In this document: positions 18,661-27,904 of the stretch, piece after piece
Layout of the letters: every line of letters begins with the position of its first letter
Position numbering within the stretch: position 1 is the stretch's first letter
Origin: AC-69 sp963751665
GTDB taxonomy: Bacteria > Actinomycetota > UBA4738 > HRBIN12
DNA: 64,000 bases
Assembly (NCBI GenBank): GCA_963751665.1
Contig: CAVVVF010000001.1
Coordinates: forward strand, 806,001 to 870,000
Direction: 5' to 3'
Notes under the pieces: model-generated
Told to the model about the DNA's origin: nothing
Databases searched by the model: none
Seen by the model: the letters and a program-made list of their open reading frames with translations, nothing else
Position numbers and translations under genes: made by a program

Positions 18661-19782
18661 TCCTCCTCCTCCTCGAGTCCAGGTCCTCCTGCGGCAGGAC
18701 CGCGAACGTGTGCTCCGGCCGCCACGACAGCGGACCCGTTCGCCCGGATGCGGCGCCGGGATGGCTCCCAGGTTCTGGACCCAGACGGTCAGCGTCGTGC
18801 CGCCCGGCCCCTCCACCTTGTACTGGTGGCTCACCCCGATGTAGGTGGACATCCGGAGCAGGCCGCTGACGCTGTTCAGGCCGGACGCCGGCGGCTGCCC
18901 GTCGTCGGGTTCGATCGTGATCTTCTCCGGGCGGACGCCGACCTTCACCGAGGCGCCGGACTCGAACGGGGCCCGCTCGGAGGGCAGGTTGACGGTGTCA
19001 CCCCCGGTCAGCAGGACGGTCGAGGTCCCGTTCCGCTGTTCCTTGAGCTCTCCCTCGAGGAGGTTCGACGCGCCGAGGAAGCTCGCGACGAACTCGGTCT
19101 GCGGGTTCTCGTAGACGTCTTCGGGGGGGCCGATCTGCTCGGCCTTGCCGTGGCGCATGACGGCCAGGCGGTTCGACATCGTCATGGCCTCTTCCTGGTC
19201 GTGCGTGACGTAGATGAAGGTGATGCCGACCTCCTGCTGGATGCGCTTCAGCTCGAGCTGCATCTGCTTGCGGAGCTTGAGGTCGAGGGCGCCGAGGGGC
19301 TCGTCCAGGAGGAGCACCTTGGGCCGGTTGACCAGCGCCCGCGCCAGGGCCACGCGCTGCTGCTGGCCGCCGGACATCTGCGCCGGCTTGCGCTGGTCGA
19401 AGCCGACGAGGTCCACGAGCTCGAGCGATTCCTCGACCCGGCGCTCGATCTCGGCCTTGTCCACCTTCTTCCGGCGGAGGCCGAAGGCGACGTTCTCGAA
19501 CACGTTGAGGTGGGGGAACAGGGCGTAGGACTGGAACACCGTGTTGACGTCGCGCCGGTAGGGCGGCAGGTCCGTGACGTCCCGGCCGCCCAGATAGATG
19601 GTCCCGCGGGTGGGGTCGTCGAAGCCCCCGATCATCCGAAGCGTCGTGGTCTTCCCGCACCCGGACGGCCCGAGCATGCTGAAGAACTCCCCCTCCTCGA
19701 TATCGAGCGAGAGGTCGTCCACCGCGACCGTGTCGCCGAAGGCCTTGGTCACGCGTTCGAGGCGAATGTCGACCTCGGGCAT
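18657..19782 (-). CDS. potA: Polyamine-type ABC transporter ATPase PotA (3' end frameshifted), system 1
   Basis: The protein is a PotA-type ATPase of about 375 residues. It has Walker A GPSGCGKTT (38-46), the Q-loop FQSYALFP, the ABC signature MSGGQQQRVALARAL, Walker B KVLLLDEPLGALD and the H-loop THDQEE. The C-terminal TOBE domain contains VRPEKITI. Near 18735 the frame shifts, and WRPEHTFAVLPQEDLD, typical of the end of this family, is read in another frame. The stop probably overlaps the start of potD. It powers the PotB/PotC channel from the cytoplasm. Confidence 0.92.
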
Positions 19783-19815
19783 CCGGTCCCCTCTCCGAGT
19801 CGCCCCGGGGCGCGA

Positions 19816-20859
19816 TTATCCACCAGGAGGCCCGCCATTATCACCCCCAACAGCCTGGCGGCGCCCGGCGGGCCCCGTACGGACGCTCCGGCCGGGCTCG
19901 ACCCTCCCGACCTTCGAAGGGCCATCCCCGACAGGACCTCGAGCACGACGCGGTGAGCCAGCAGGGCCGTGATCCCGGCGGTGATCGAAGGGCGGCGAGA
20001 CCTCGACCACCTCGACGCCGGCCAGGGGCACCGAGGATGCGATCCGCCGCACGGCCCGGAGCAGCTCGCGGGCCTGAAGGCCTCCCGGCTCCGGCGTCCC
20101 GGTCCCCGGGGCGAAGGCGGGGTCGCACACGTCGATGTCCACCGAGAGGAAGACGTGCGGGAGGCCCTCCAGGTCACGAAGGACCTCGTCCACGACCGGC
20201 TCGATGCCACGGCTGTGGATGTCGTCCATCAGGAACCATCGGAAGCCCTGCGAGCGTGCCCATTCGAAGTCCGAGGGCGGTGGCCAGTACCCGCGCAGCC
20301 CGACCTGGACGATGTGCTCGCCGCGGAGCGAGCCCTCCTCGACCAGCAGGCGGAGCGGGGTCCCGTGGCTCAGCCGGGGCTCCTCGTACGCGTCGTCGGC
20401 GTGCGCGTCGAAGTGGATCAGCCCCACGGGTTCGGGCCGCAGATGCGCCGCGACGGCCCCGACGTCGGGGTGGGCGATCGAGTGGTCGCCCCCGAGGACG
20501 ATCGGCACCGCCCCGGCCCCGGCGATGCCGGCGACCGCCTCACGGATCGCCCGATGCGTGTGTTCGGGGTAGCCGGGGACGACTTCCACGTCGCCGTGGT
20601 CCACCACGGTCAGCGTGTCGAACGGGTCGAGCCCGACGTCCATGTTCGGCCGAGATGTCCCCCACAGGTAGTCGGCGTTCCTGATGGCCTGGGGTCCGAG
20701 CCGGGCTCCCGGGCGGTTCGTAACCAGCTCGTCGGTCGGGGCTCCCAGGATGGCCACGTCGGCCCCCGACAGCTCGTCCGTCTCCAGGACCAGCGGCAGC
20801 TGCGCGAACGTTCCCCCTCGGCCGTAGGGCGGCTCCCCCGGCCGGTGGACCCGGGTCAC
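19816..20859 (-). CDS. speB: Agmatinase-family ureohydrolase (frameshift near 3' end)
   Basis: The protein has the full set of ureohydrolase dimanganese motifs: GGDHSIAHP, HFDAHADD and SVDIDVCDPAFAPGTGTPEPGG with D-x-D ligands. Members hydrolyse guanidino compounds: agmatinase gives putrescine and urea; formiminoglutamase and guanidinobutyrase are relatives. Location 34 bases upstream of a polyamine-type transporter favours agmatinase, but substrate cannot be decided from motifs. After VSPPFD (about 19985) the frame changes: GITALLAHRVVLEVLSGMA, the normal last helix, lies in the neighbouring frame, so the true stop is uncertain. The tail up to 19816 is not family-like. Confidence 0.82.
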   Translation of the reverse strand: MTRVHRPGEPPYGRGGTFAQLPLVLETDELSGADVAILGAPTDELVTNRPGARLGPQAIRNADYLWGTSRPNMDVGLDPFDTLTVVDHGDVEVVPGYPEHTHRAIREAVAGIAGAGAVPIVLGGDHSIAHPDVGAVAAHLRPEPVGLIHFDAHADDAYEEPRLSHGTPLRLLVEEGSLRGEHIVQVGLRGYWPPPSDFEWARSQGFRWFLMDDIHSRGIEPVVDEVLRDLEGLPHVFLSVDIDVCDPAFAPGTGTPEPGGLQARELLRAVRRIASSVPLAGVEVVEVSPPFDHRRDHGPAGSPRRARGPVGDGPSKVGRVEPGRSVRTGPAGRRQAVGGDNGGPPGG

Positions 20860-20869
20860 GGGTCCGCCC

Positions 20870-22071
20870 TCACCTGCGCCGTTCGGCCTCGGGAGCGCCG
20901 GCGCCCTCGACGGCGCGGGTGCCGGCGTGCCGGCCGGCCTTTCGGGCCGCCCGGCCGTTCCGCCGGGCCAGGGGCCGGGGGTCGCTTCCCCTGGGGGCTC
21001 GGTCGCGGATCAGCCTCGGCAACACCGCGGCGGCGGTGACGGCAACGACCACGATCCCCCCCACGACCAACCGGCCGTTGATGAACGCTACCGCCAGGGC
21101 GCAGATCGAGATGAGCGCGCTCCACACGTACATCAGGAGCACGGCCCCGCGGTGCGAGTGCCCGATGTCGAGCAGGCGATGGTGGATGTGCTGCTTGTCG
21201 GCGTGGGTGATGCCGAGGCCCTTGCGCATCCGCCGGATGATCGCGAGCAGCACGTCGAGGAAGGGGACGGCCAGCACCAGCAACGGAACGGCGATGGGGA
21301 TGGCAAGCGCGGCGAAGTCACCGCGGCTCGGCCCGTTCGTGTTGCGTCCCACGCCGGAGATGGTCGCCACCGCCAGCATCAGGCCGAGCAGCATCGCCCC
21401 GGAGTCGCCCATGAAGATCTTGGCCGGGTGGAAGTTCCACGGCAGGAAGCCGAGCGCGGAGCCCGCGACGACCGCCGAGACCAGCGCCGCGGTCGAGGGG
21501 TCCGCTCCCCCGCCCGCCCGGTACATGTAGGCGAAGAACGCGACCGCCGCGATCGCCACCATCCCCGCCGCGAGGCCGTCGAGCCCGTCGATCAGGTTCA
21601 CGGCGTTCACCATGGCCACCACCCAGAGCACCGTGAGCGGCACCGCGAGGTCGGGGAAAGCACGAGGATGCCCTGCCCGGGGAAGTAGAAATACAGGAGC
21701 TGCACGCCGAAGAGGACCAGGAGGCCAGCTCCGAGGATCTGCCCGGCCAGCTTGCCCAGGGCGGAGACTCCCCGTGTGTCGTCGAGCAGGCCCACGGCCA
21801 GGATCACCAGCCCGGCGACGAGCGCCGCATCCGGATCGGACGTCGTCTCGTGCAAGCCGGACAGGAACGGCAGGACGCGAGACACGCCGAGGCCCACCGC
21901 CAGGCCGACGAAGATGGCGATGCCTCCGGCGGTGGGCGTGGGCTTGGGGTGCACCTTGCGGTCGGACGGCGGATCGATCCATCCCAGTCGAAGGGACAGG
22001 CGGCGGACCGCGGGGGTGGCCACGAACGTCGCGACGAAGCTGGCCGCGAACACCACAAGGTAGGGGATCAC
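20870..22071 (-). CDS. wecA: WecA/TagO-type undecaprenyl-phosphate sugar-phosphate transferase (one frameshift)
   Basis: This polytopic enzyme moves GlcNAc-1-phosphate (or a related sugar phosphate) onto the lipid carrier, starting cell-wall polymers such as arabinogalactan linker or teichoic acids. Motifs in order: SDRKVHPKPTPTAGG, VGLLDD, NAVNLIDGLDGLAAG, FMGDSGAM and HADKQHIHHRLLDIGHSHR, all characteristic of the family. The start is GTG 22071. One break near 21655 splits the N-terminal 135 residues from the rest. The basic tail of about 50 residues after the last helix is unusual. In mycobacteria the same gene (rfe) lies just upstream of the ATP synthase operon; here the polyamine module intervenes. 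Confidence 0.93.
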
Positions 22072-22086
22072 GTCGCGGTGATGGTA

Positions 22087-22102
22087 CCCCCGCCGGCGGG
22101 GG
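22087..22102 (-). terminator. Palindrome after glyA, possible terminator
   Basis: The 16 bases form a perfect palindrome with arms CCCCCGCC and GGCGGGGG, lying 13 bases past the glyA stop and 16 bases before the wecA start. A hairpin with a very short loop could form. No T-run follows, so it might weaken rather than stop transcription between the two genes. Confidence 0.4.
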
Positions 22103-22114
22103 CCGATCGCGGCG

Positions 22115-23386
22115 TCAGCGGGGGTAGACCGGGAACCGCGCCACCAGGTCGCCGACGCGGGTCCGGCAGGCCGACCTGACGCGCTCGTCGTCGGGCCGGC
22201 GCAGCACCTCGCCGACGATGCCGGCGACCTCCTTCATCTCCGGCTCGTCCATCCCCAATGTGGCCGGGCCGGGCGTGCCGACCCGGATGCCGGAGGGCTT
22301 TGCCGGCGGCGACGGGTCGAAGGGGATGGCGTTCTTGTTCAGTGCGATGCCGACAGCGTCGCACGCGGCTTCGGCTTCCGCACCGCCGATCGACAGCGGA
22401 CGAACGTCGGCCAGGACGAGATGGGAATCCGTCCCCCCGGAGACGATCCGGATCCCCTCGTCGGCCAGGCCCTCGGCCAGGGCCCGGGCCGAGCGGACGG
22501 TTCGCGTCGCGTACTCAGCAAACTCCGGCGTCGTGGCCTCCCGGAGGGCCACCGCCTTGGCGGCGATGAGGTTCTCGAGTGGCCCCCCCTGCATCATGGG
22601 GAACACCGCGCGGTCGATGGCCTTCGCGTGCTCCTCCCGGCACACGATGATCGCGCCACGGGGACCGCGAAGCGTCTTGTGCGTGGTGAAGGTGACCACG
22701 TCGGCGTGCGGCACGGGGTTCGGGTACGCACCGCCGGCCACGAGCCCGATGAAGTGCGAGGCGTCCACCCACAGCAGGGCGCCCACCTCGTCGGCGATCC
22801 GACGGAACCCGGCGAAATCGATCACCCGCGGGTACGCCGTGAAGCCCGCCAGGATGATCTTCGGCCGGTGCTCCAGAGCCAGGTCCCGGATGCGATCCAG
22901 GTCCAGCTGCTCCGTCTCAGGGTCCACCTCGTAGGGAACGAAGGTGAACCACATCCCCGACACGTTCACGGGCGAGCCGTGGGTCAGGTGCCCGCCGTGC
23001 GAGAGCTTCAGGGCCAGGACCTTGTCGTCGGAGAGCGGTCGGAGGAACGCGCCGAACACGGCCATGTTGGCCTGGGCCCCGGCGTGCGGTTGAACGTTCG
23101 CGTGCTCGGCGCCGAACACCTGCTTCGTCCGCTCGATGGCCAGCGTCTCGGAGACGTCGACGAACTCGCACCCGCCGTAGTACCGGCGTCCCGGGTACCC
23201 CTCGGCGTACTTGTTGTTCATCGTGGAGGCCATCGCGGCCAGGACCGCCGGGCTGGCGTAGTTCTCCGACGCGATCAGCCGAAGGGTGCTTCGCTCCCTG
23301 TTCAGCTCGCCCGCGATGGCCTCGGCGATCTCGGGGTCCGTGCGCCGCAGGGCTTCCCACTCGGCGACGAAGCCCTCGCGCGTCAC
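22115..23386 (-). CDS. glyA: Serine hydroxymethyltransferase
   Basis: The protein has 423 residues from GTG 23386, which overlaps the rpiB stop by 4 bases. It converts serine and tetrahydrofolate to glycine and methylene-tetrahydrofolate using PLP. The PLP-binding lysine is K237 in TFTTHKTLRGPRG. Other family motifs are IASENYASPAVLAAM, NKYAEGYPGRRYYGGCE and HGGHLTHGSPVN. The usual VDMAHIAG segment reads VDASHFIG here (D208 kept). A longer frame upstream enters rpiB and is not used. Confidence 0.96.
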   Translation of the reverse strand: MTREGFVAEWEALRRTDPEIAEAIAGELNRERSTLRLIASENYASPAVLAAMASTMNNKYAEGYPGRRYYGGCEFVDVSETLAIERTKQVFGAEHANVQPHAGAQANMAVFGAFLRPLSDDKVLALKLSHGGHLTHGSPVNVSGMWFTFVPYEVDPETEQLDLDRIRDLALEHRPKIILAGFTAYPRVIDFAGFRRIADEVGALLWVDASHFIGLVAGGAYPNPVPHADVVTFTTHKTLRGPRGAIIVCREEHAKAIDRAVFPMMQGGPLENLIAAKAVALREATTPEFAEYATRTVRSARALAEGLADEGIRIVSGGTDSHLVLADVRPLSIGGAEAEAACDAVGIALNKNAIPFDPSPPAKPSGIRVGTPGPATLGMDEPEMKEVAGIVGEVLRRPDDERVRSACRTRVGDLVARFPVYPR

Positions 23387-23829
23387 AGCTCGCCCCGCTC
23401 GATCATCGAGATCTCCTCCAGGCGCTCCACGTGGCGCCCGCCCTCGAACGGTGTGGCCAGCCACAGCTCGAGGATCTCCCGGGCCAGCGTGGGGGCCACG
23501 ATCCGGGCCCCAAGCGCGAGGACGTTCGCGTCGTTGTGCTGGCGGGACAGGCGCGCCGTGTACAGGTCGTTGCCCAGGGCCGCCCGGACGCCGTGCACCT
23601 TGTTCGCCACCATCTGCTCGCCCTGTCCCGAACCGCCGAGCACGATCCCCCGCTCGGCCCTGCCCTCGGTGACGGCCCTGGCAACCTTCACGCAATACAG
23701 GGGATAGTCCACCGGCTCCTCGGAGTCGGTTCCGAGGTCCGCGACCTCGTGCCCCTGCTCCTTCAGCACCTGCTTCAGCTCCTCCTTGAGGGGGAAGCCG
23801 GCGTGGTCGGAGCCGATGGCGATCCGCAT
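23383..23829 (-). CDS. rpiB: Ribose-5-phosphate isomerase B
   Basis: The protein has 148 residues and interconverts ribose 5-phosphate and ribulose 5-phosphate. It starts MRIAIGSDHAGFPLKEEL with the D8-H9 pair. The active-site loop reads GGSGQGEQMVANKV, as in the mycobacterial type, where a glutamate (here E71) replaces the catalytic cysteine of the E. coli enzyme. YTARLSRQHNDANVLALGAR is the conserved phosphate-binding region. The start at ATG 23829 lies 4 bases from the stop of the phosphatase gene. It is co-transcribed with glyA. Confidence 0.95.
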   Translation of the reverse strand: MRIAIGSDHAGFPLKEELKQVLKEQGHEVADLGTDSEEPVDYPLYCVKVARAVTEGRAERGIVLGGSGQGEQMVANKVHGVRAALGNDLYTARLSRQHNDANVLALGARIVAPTLAREILELWLATPFEGGRHVERLEEISMIERGEL

Positions 23830-23833
23830 GCGC

Positions 23834-24427
23834 TCAGTCCGCCCGCCCGGAGGCGATGGCGCTCCCGTCGTACAGGCCGCCCGCCATTCGCTCGCACAGG
23901 TCCTCCAGCTCCCCGGCCACCGCGCGGTAGCCCTCCAGCGAGAGCCCCAGAGGATCCATGACGTCGTCGTCGCGCCGGGTCGCCGGGGAATCGGCGCGGC
24001 GCCGATGGGCATCGGCCACCCTGCCGGCAAGGAGCCCATCGGCACGCGGACCAGCGAGCGGGGGAGAATGAGAAGTCTCCAGGAGGCGGACCAGCCCTTT
24101 CAGCGTGAACGTCCTGGCCTCCGCCTGGGGGTCGAGCCCCACGACGTCCTCCTGATGCTCGGCCGCCAAGGCGACGATCAGGCCGGCCTCCCGGACGTGC
24201 TCCGGCCGGAGCCGGCGGGCCGAGTGGCCCGAGATGTCCACGCCGAGATCCGCAGCCGCCTCCACCGCCTCGGGCATCGCCGGTGCGCCGTCGCGGGCGA
24301 TCGTGCCCGCGGAGGCGACCCGCGGCGCGCCGTCGCCGAGGCGCCGTTCGAGTGCGGAGCGCAGCAGGCCCTCCGCCATCGGGGAGCGGCAGATGTTCCC
24401 GGTGCAGACGAGGAGGACGTGGGCCAT
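23834..24427 (-). CDS. Low-molecular-weight protein tyrosine/arginine phosphatase
   Basis: The protein has 197 residues. The P-loop CTGNICRS (C8 to S15) is right at the N-terminus, as in the family, and the late DPLG supplies the likely acid residue. Such enzymes remove phosphate from tyrosine, or from arginine as YwlE does; the Thr after the cysteine is the feature linked with arginine specificity, so this is a possible arginine phosphatase. An Arg-rich insertion at about residues 130-165 makes it longer than usual. The ATG at 24427 is chosen for the correct P-loop position and an upstream -10 element. Confidence 0.87.
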   Translation of the reverse strand: MAHVLLVCTGNICRSPMAEGLLRSALERRLGDGAPRVASAGTIARDGAPAMPEAVEAAADLGVDISGHSARRLRPEHVREAGLIVALAAEHQEDVVGLDPQAEARTFTLKGLVRLLETSHSPPLAGPRADGLLAGRVADAHRRRADSPATRRDDDVMDPLGLSLEGYRAVAGELEDLCERMAGGLYDGSAIASGRAD

Positions 24428-24441
24428 GGGGTCGGATCGGG

Positions 24442-24447
24442 AGTCTA
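24442..24447 (-). promoter_or_regulatory. -10 element upstream of the phosphatase-rpiB-glyA group
   Basis: TAGACT on the minus strand lies 14 bases before the ATG at 24427. The same hexamer precedes the tRNA-Arg gene and the debranching-enzyme gene in this window. No clear -35 element is seen. Confidence 0.4.
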
Positions 24448-24488
24448 GCATCGGCGTTCGGCCCGGCCGGACGCCGAGGCGAGCCGCC

Positions 24489-25094
24489 TCAGGCATTGGG
24501 AACTTCGAGGGCCGCGAGGAGCTCTGCCTCGTCGAGTGATCCGGCCCGAAGGACGCGGAGCTCCCCCTCAGTCAGGTCCACTACGGTCGAGGCCATCCCC
24601 TCGAGCGGCTCGTCCTGGCACAGGTACACGGCCACGCGCGCGCCGAAGGCTCGCGCGAGGCCGTCGCACTCTCGAGGGGTCGCCTCCCCGGTCCGGTTCG
24701 CGCTCGTCACTGCGAGGGGCCCGGTGATCGCCAGCACGGCGAGCGCGAGCGGATGGTGCGGCATCCGAACCCCGATGGTTCGCACATCGCTCCCCAGATC
24801 CCAGCGACTGCTGGCGTCGCTCCGGGGAAGGACGAGCGTCAACGGACCGGGCCAGAACCGCGCGGCGAGCGCCTCGGCTCGCTCGTCGAATGCCGCGACC
24901 CCCCGGGCCGAGCCGGCGGAGGGCACGAGCACGGCGATCGAAAGGTCTCGCGGCCGGCCCTTGGCTTCGAACAGCGCGGCGGTGGCGGCCGGATCGTCGG
25001 GCCGGGTCCCGAGCCCGTACACCGTGTCCGTGGGGATGACGATGAGCCGCCCGGCCAGGGCGGCGACCGCCGCGTCACCGACGGGGTCGCTCAC
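24489..25094 (-). CDS. tsaC: Sua5/YrdC/TsaC threonylcarbamoyl-AMP synthase
   Basis: The protein has 201 residues from GTG 25094. It makes threonylcarbamoyl-AMP for the t6A modification of tRNAs reading ANN codons. Family motifs are LIVIPTDTVYGLGTR, FEAKGRPRDLSIAVLVPS, FWPGPLTLVLPR, GVRMPHHPLAL and LAVTSANRTGEATP. It lacks the additional Sua5 C-terminal domain. It sits 28 bases after prmC in the order prfA-prmC-tsaC, the usual arrangement in actinobacteria. A longer frame upstream overlaps prmC in a wrong frame. Confidence 0.94.
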   Translation of the reverse strand: MSDPVGDAAVAALAGRLIVIPTDTVYGLGTRPDDPAATAALFEAKGRPRDLSIAVLVPSAGSARGVAAFDERAEALAARFWPGPLTLVLPRSDASSRWDLGSDVRTIGVRMPHHPLALAVLAITGPLAVTSANRTGEATPRECDGLARAFGARVAVYLCQDEPLEGMASTVVDLTEGELRVLRAGSLDEAELLAALEVPNA

Positions 25095-25122
25095 GGCCGG
25101 CTTCCAGCACGGCGAGTGCCGC

Positions 25123-26014
25123 TCACGGCCGCCGTCCGACCACGATCCGGTCACGTCCGGCGAGGTCGGCCACGGTGCGCACGTCCTCGTACGAGCCCTC
25201 CAGGACCTTCGCGACGTCCGGACCCTGCGACGCGCCGATCTCGACGGCCAGCGCTCCGCCCCGGCGCAACCACCCGATGGCCTGGGCGGCCAGACCGCTC
25301 GTGGAGACGGGTCCCACCGACGAGCGCCATGCGAGGATCCGCCCGGACCTCGGCCGGGAGGTCCTCGTACTCGGCATCGGTCACGTAGGGCGGGTTGCTC
25401 ACGACGAGGTCCAAGGCTCCGCGGAGCTCCGGAGGCAGCGGCTCGAGCAGATCGCCCTGGAGCACCGTGACGGAGAGGCCGAGCCGCGCCGCGTTCTCCT
25501 GGGCGAGCTCGACCGCCTCGGGCGACAGGTCGGTGGCGAAGACGCGGACCCCCCGCCGCTCGTCCGCGATGGCCAGGGCCACGGCGCCCGTCCCGGTCCC
25601 GACGTCCACCACCACCGGGTCCTCCGCCGCGTCCAGCCACTCCAGGGCCACGTCGACGAGCACCTCGGTCTCGGGCCGAGGGATGAACACGCCGGGCCGC
25701 ACCGCCACCGAGATCCGCCGGAAGGCCTGCTCGCCGGTGAGGTGTTGGAGCGGGGTCCCGACGCAACGCTGGCAGAGCGCCCGGCCGAACATTCGGGCCT
25801 CCAACGACGAGAGGCCCTCGCTCCTCGAGTACAGCCCGGCCCGGTCGGTCGAGAGGACCATCATCATCAGCGCCTCCGCCGACTCGCGGGGACTCTCCAC
25901 GCCGTGCCGCTCCAGGTAGGCCGCGGCCCGGACCAGGACCTCGGACGGTCGCAAGGGATCAGCCCCGCCCGTGGCCGCCGAGTTGCTCCGCGCGTTCGGC
26001 TCCGAGGAGCGCAT
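25123..26014 (-). CDS. prmC: Peptide chain release factor glutamine methyltransferase PrmC (one frameshift)
   Basis: PrmC methylates the glutamine of the GGQ motif in release factors. The protein has the N-terminal helical domain, the SAM site VVDVGTGTGAVALAIA and the catalytic VVSNPPYVTD. After DPRMALVGG (about 25325) the frame shifts, and GWLRRGGALAVEIGASQG to the end GRDRIVVGRRP is read in the neighbouring frame. The start is uncertain: ATG 26014 overlaps prfA by 56 bases, while TTG 25954, just past the prfA stop, gives a more typical N-terminus. It is co-transcribed with its substrate gene prfA. Confidence 0.92.
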
Positions 26015-27038
26015 CGACGAACTCGTCGAGGTCCCCTTCGAGGACGTCGTGGAGCCGGTGCGTAGTGAGCTTGATCCGATGGTCGGTCACGCGGTTCTCG
26101 GGGAAGTTGTACGTGCGGATCTTCTCGGCCCGTTCCCCCGTTCCCACCTGGGCCCGCCGCGTCGCGGCCTCCTTCTGCTGCGCCTCCTCCTGGGCCTGCC
26201 GGAGGAGCCGGGCCCGCAGGTACCGCATGGCCTTCTCCCGGTTCTGGAGCTGAGACCGCTCCTCCTGCGTCGCGACGACGATCCCGGTCGGGAGGTGGGT
26301 GATGCGAACGGCGGAGTCCGTCGTGTTCACGGACTGCCCGCCGGGGCCGGAGGAGCGGTACACGTCGATCTTCAGGTCCTCGGGGCGGATCTGGAGGTCG
26401 ACCTCCTCGGCCACCGGCAGCACCGCCACCGTGGCGGTGGAGGTGTGGATGCGGCCGCCGGACTCGGTCACCGGCACGCGTTGCACCCGGTGGACGCCCG
26501 ACTCGTGCTTCAGCCGCGAGTAGGCGCCTTTCCCCTTGACCTCCAGGACGACCTCCTTGAACCCGCCGAGGTCGGAGGGTGAGGCCGACAGGACCTCGGT
26601 CTTCCACCCGTGCCGCTCCGCGAAGTGGCGGTACATCTCGAACAGCTCGCCGGCCCACAGGGCCGCCTCCTCCCCGCCCGCGCCGGCCCTGATCTCGACG
26701 ATCACGTCCCTGGCGTCGTTGGGATCCTTGGGGACGAGCAGCTGTTCCAGCCGCGCCTGGAGGGAGGCCGCCCGCTCCCCGGCGGCGTGCGCCTCCTGTC
26801 GGAGGTACGCGGCCATCTCAGGGTCCTTCTCCCCGGCGGCCATGGCCCCGGCCTCCTCGGCCTGGCGCAGGGCGTCCTTGTACTCGCGGTAGGGACCGAC
26901 GATCTCCGCCAGCTCGGCCAGGTCCTTCCCCAGCCGGCGCAGGCGGTCTCGATCGGCCGCCACGTTGGGCGAGGCCATCTCCGCGGAGAGCTGGTCGTAG
27001 CGCTGCTCGACGTCCGACAGACGGGATTCGAAGTCCAT
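25959..27038 (-). CDS. prfA: Peptide chain release factor 1
   Basis: The protein has 359 residues in one intact frame. It reads UAA and UAG and releases the finished peptide. The codon-recognition tripeptide P189-V190-T191 lies in RVQRVPVTESGGRIHTS. The catalytic GGQ is at 233-235 in SSGPGGQSVNTTDSAVR. The N-terminal helical domain and the C-terminal DVLEGDLDEFVDALL complete the family pattern. It is the first gene of the prfA-prmC-tsaC group and is separated from the upstream divIVA-like gene by a strong hairpin terminator. Confidence 0.97.
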   Translation of the reverse strand: MDFESRLSDVEQRYDQLSAEMASPNVAADRDRLRRLGKDLAELAEIVGPYREYKDALRQAEEAGAMAAGEKDPEMAAYLRQEAHAAGERAASLQARLEQLLVPKDPNDARDVIVEIRAGAGGEEAALWAGELFEMYRHFAERHGWKTEVLSASPSDLGGFKEVVLEVKGKGAYSRLKHESGVHRVQRVPVTESGGRIHTSTATVAVLPVAEEVDLQIRPEDLKIDVYRSSGPGGQSVNTTDSAVRITHLPTGIVVATQEERSQLQNREKAMRYLRARLLRQAQEEAQQKEAATRRAQVGTGERAEKIRTYNFPENRVTDHRIKLTTHRLHDVLEGDLDEFVDALLGAERAEQLGGHGRG

Positions 27039-27061
27039 AGACCTGGATTATCCGAAAACGG

Positions 27062-27089
27062 GAGGGGGCGGGCGGGCGCCCGCCCCCTC
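27062..27089 (-). terminator. Rho-independent-type terminator of the DivIVA-like gene
   Basis: Two perfect 11-base arms (GAGGGGGCGGG and CCCGCCCCCTC) enclose six bases that can pair further. On the minus strand the hairpin begins 2 bases after the stop at 27092 and is followed by a short TTTT. It should end the divIVA-like message before prfA. Confidence 0.75.
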
Positions 27090-27091
27090 GT

Positions 27092-27863
27092 TCAGTCGTC
27101 CTCGTCGTCCCAGCTGAGATCGAGGGGGGGATCTCGGGGAACGTGAGGTCAACCGTTTCGGAGGACGTGAACAGCTCCTCGGCTTGCGGCTCTTGTGGGG
27201 GGACCTGGGGATCGGGCCCCTGGAGCGTGGGCTCGGCCCACCCGGCCCAGGTGTCCGCGATGCGGGCGGGCCGGCCCGGCTCAGCGTCCGGGATCTCCCG
27301 GACGTCCTCGGTGGCCTCGCGCCGCTCGATCGCCTGCTCCAGGTCCCTGGCCACGCCGATCACGCGTTCCTGCATCTGAGACAGCTGGTGGACCAGCTCG
27401 TCGCGGCGGGTCGACAGGCCGGCGATGGTCTGGTCGGCGCGCTCGCGGGCGCTTCGAAGGTGCCGCTCGGCCTCGGCTCGCGCTTCCTCCGCCCTGGTCT
27501 GCGCATCGAGGCGGACGCGGTCGGCTTCCGCGCGAGCCTCGCGGAGGACTCGGTCGGCCTCCTCGCCGGCCTCCCTTCGGATCCGGGCGGCTTCCTGGTC
27601 GGCCGACCGAATCAGGTCGCCCCACCCGACGGGCCAGCCGCTCGTACGGGATCGTCCCTGGACGCCTCGGACTGCAGCGCGGACTCGGCCTCCAGGCGCG
27701 CCTCCTGGACCATGGCCTCCATGGCCTCGACCTGCATGGCCAGCTGCTCCAGGTAGTCGCGGACCTGGTCGGGGTCGTAGCCGCGGCGCGTGGTCACGAA
27801 CTCGCGACGGCGGATGTGGTCCGGCGTCAGCAGGACGGGGAGATCGAGCTCGGCCGGGGACAT
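27092..27863 (-). CDS. DivIVA-domain coiled-coil protein (two frameshifts)
   Basis: The N-terminus matches the DivIVA lipid-binding domain: LTPDHIRRREFVTTRRGYDPDQVRDYL. A long Glu/Ala/Arg-rich coiled coil follows (ARIRREAGEEADRVLREA and onwards), then an acidic tail. DivIVA proteins mark curved membranes and organise polar growth and septation in actinobacteria; this one has the layout of a Wag31 or SepIVA relative. The frame breaks near 27650 and near 27125 in a run of seven G, after which LDLSWDDEDD ends the protein at 27092. ATG 27863 has a good AGGAGG site 6 bases upstream. Confidence 0.82.
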
Positions 27864-27904
27864 GACAGCCTCCTGATCCTTCGGTTCGGGGGGACCGCGG
27901 GAAA

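Noticed and set aside
18061..19782. Apparent PotA-PotD fusion
   Set aside because: Joined by a frameshift at the end of potA. The normal potA C-terminus is in another frame and potD has its own ribosome binding site and signal peptide.
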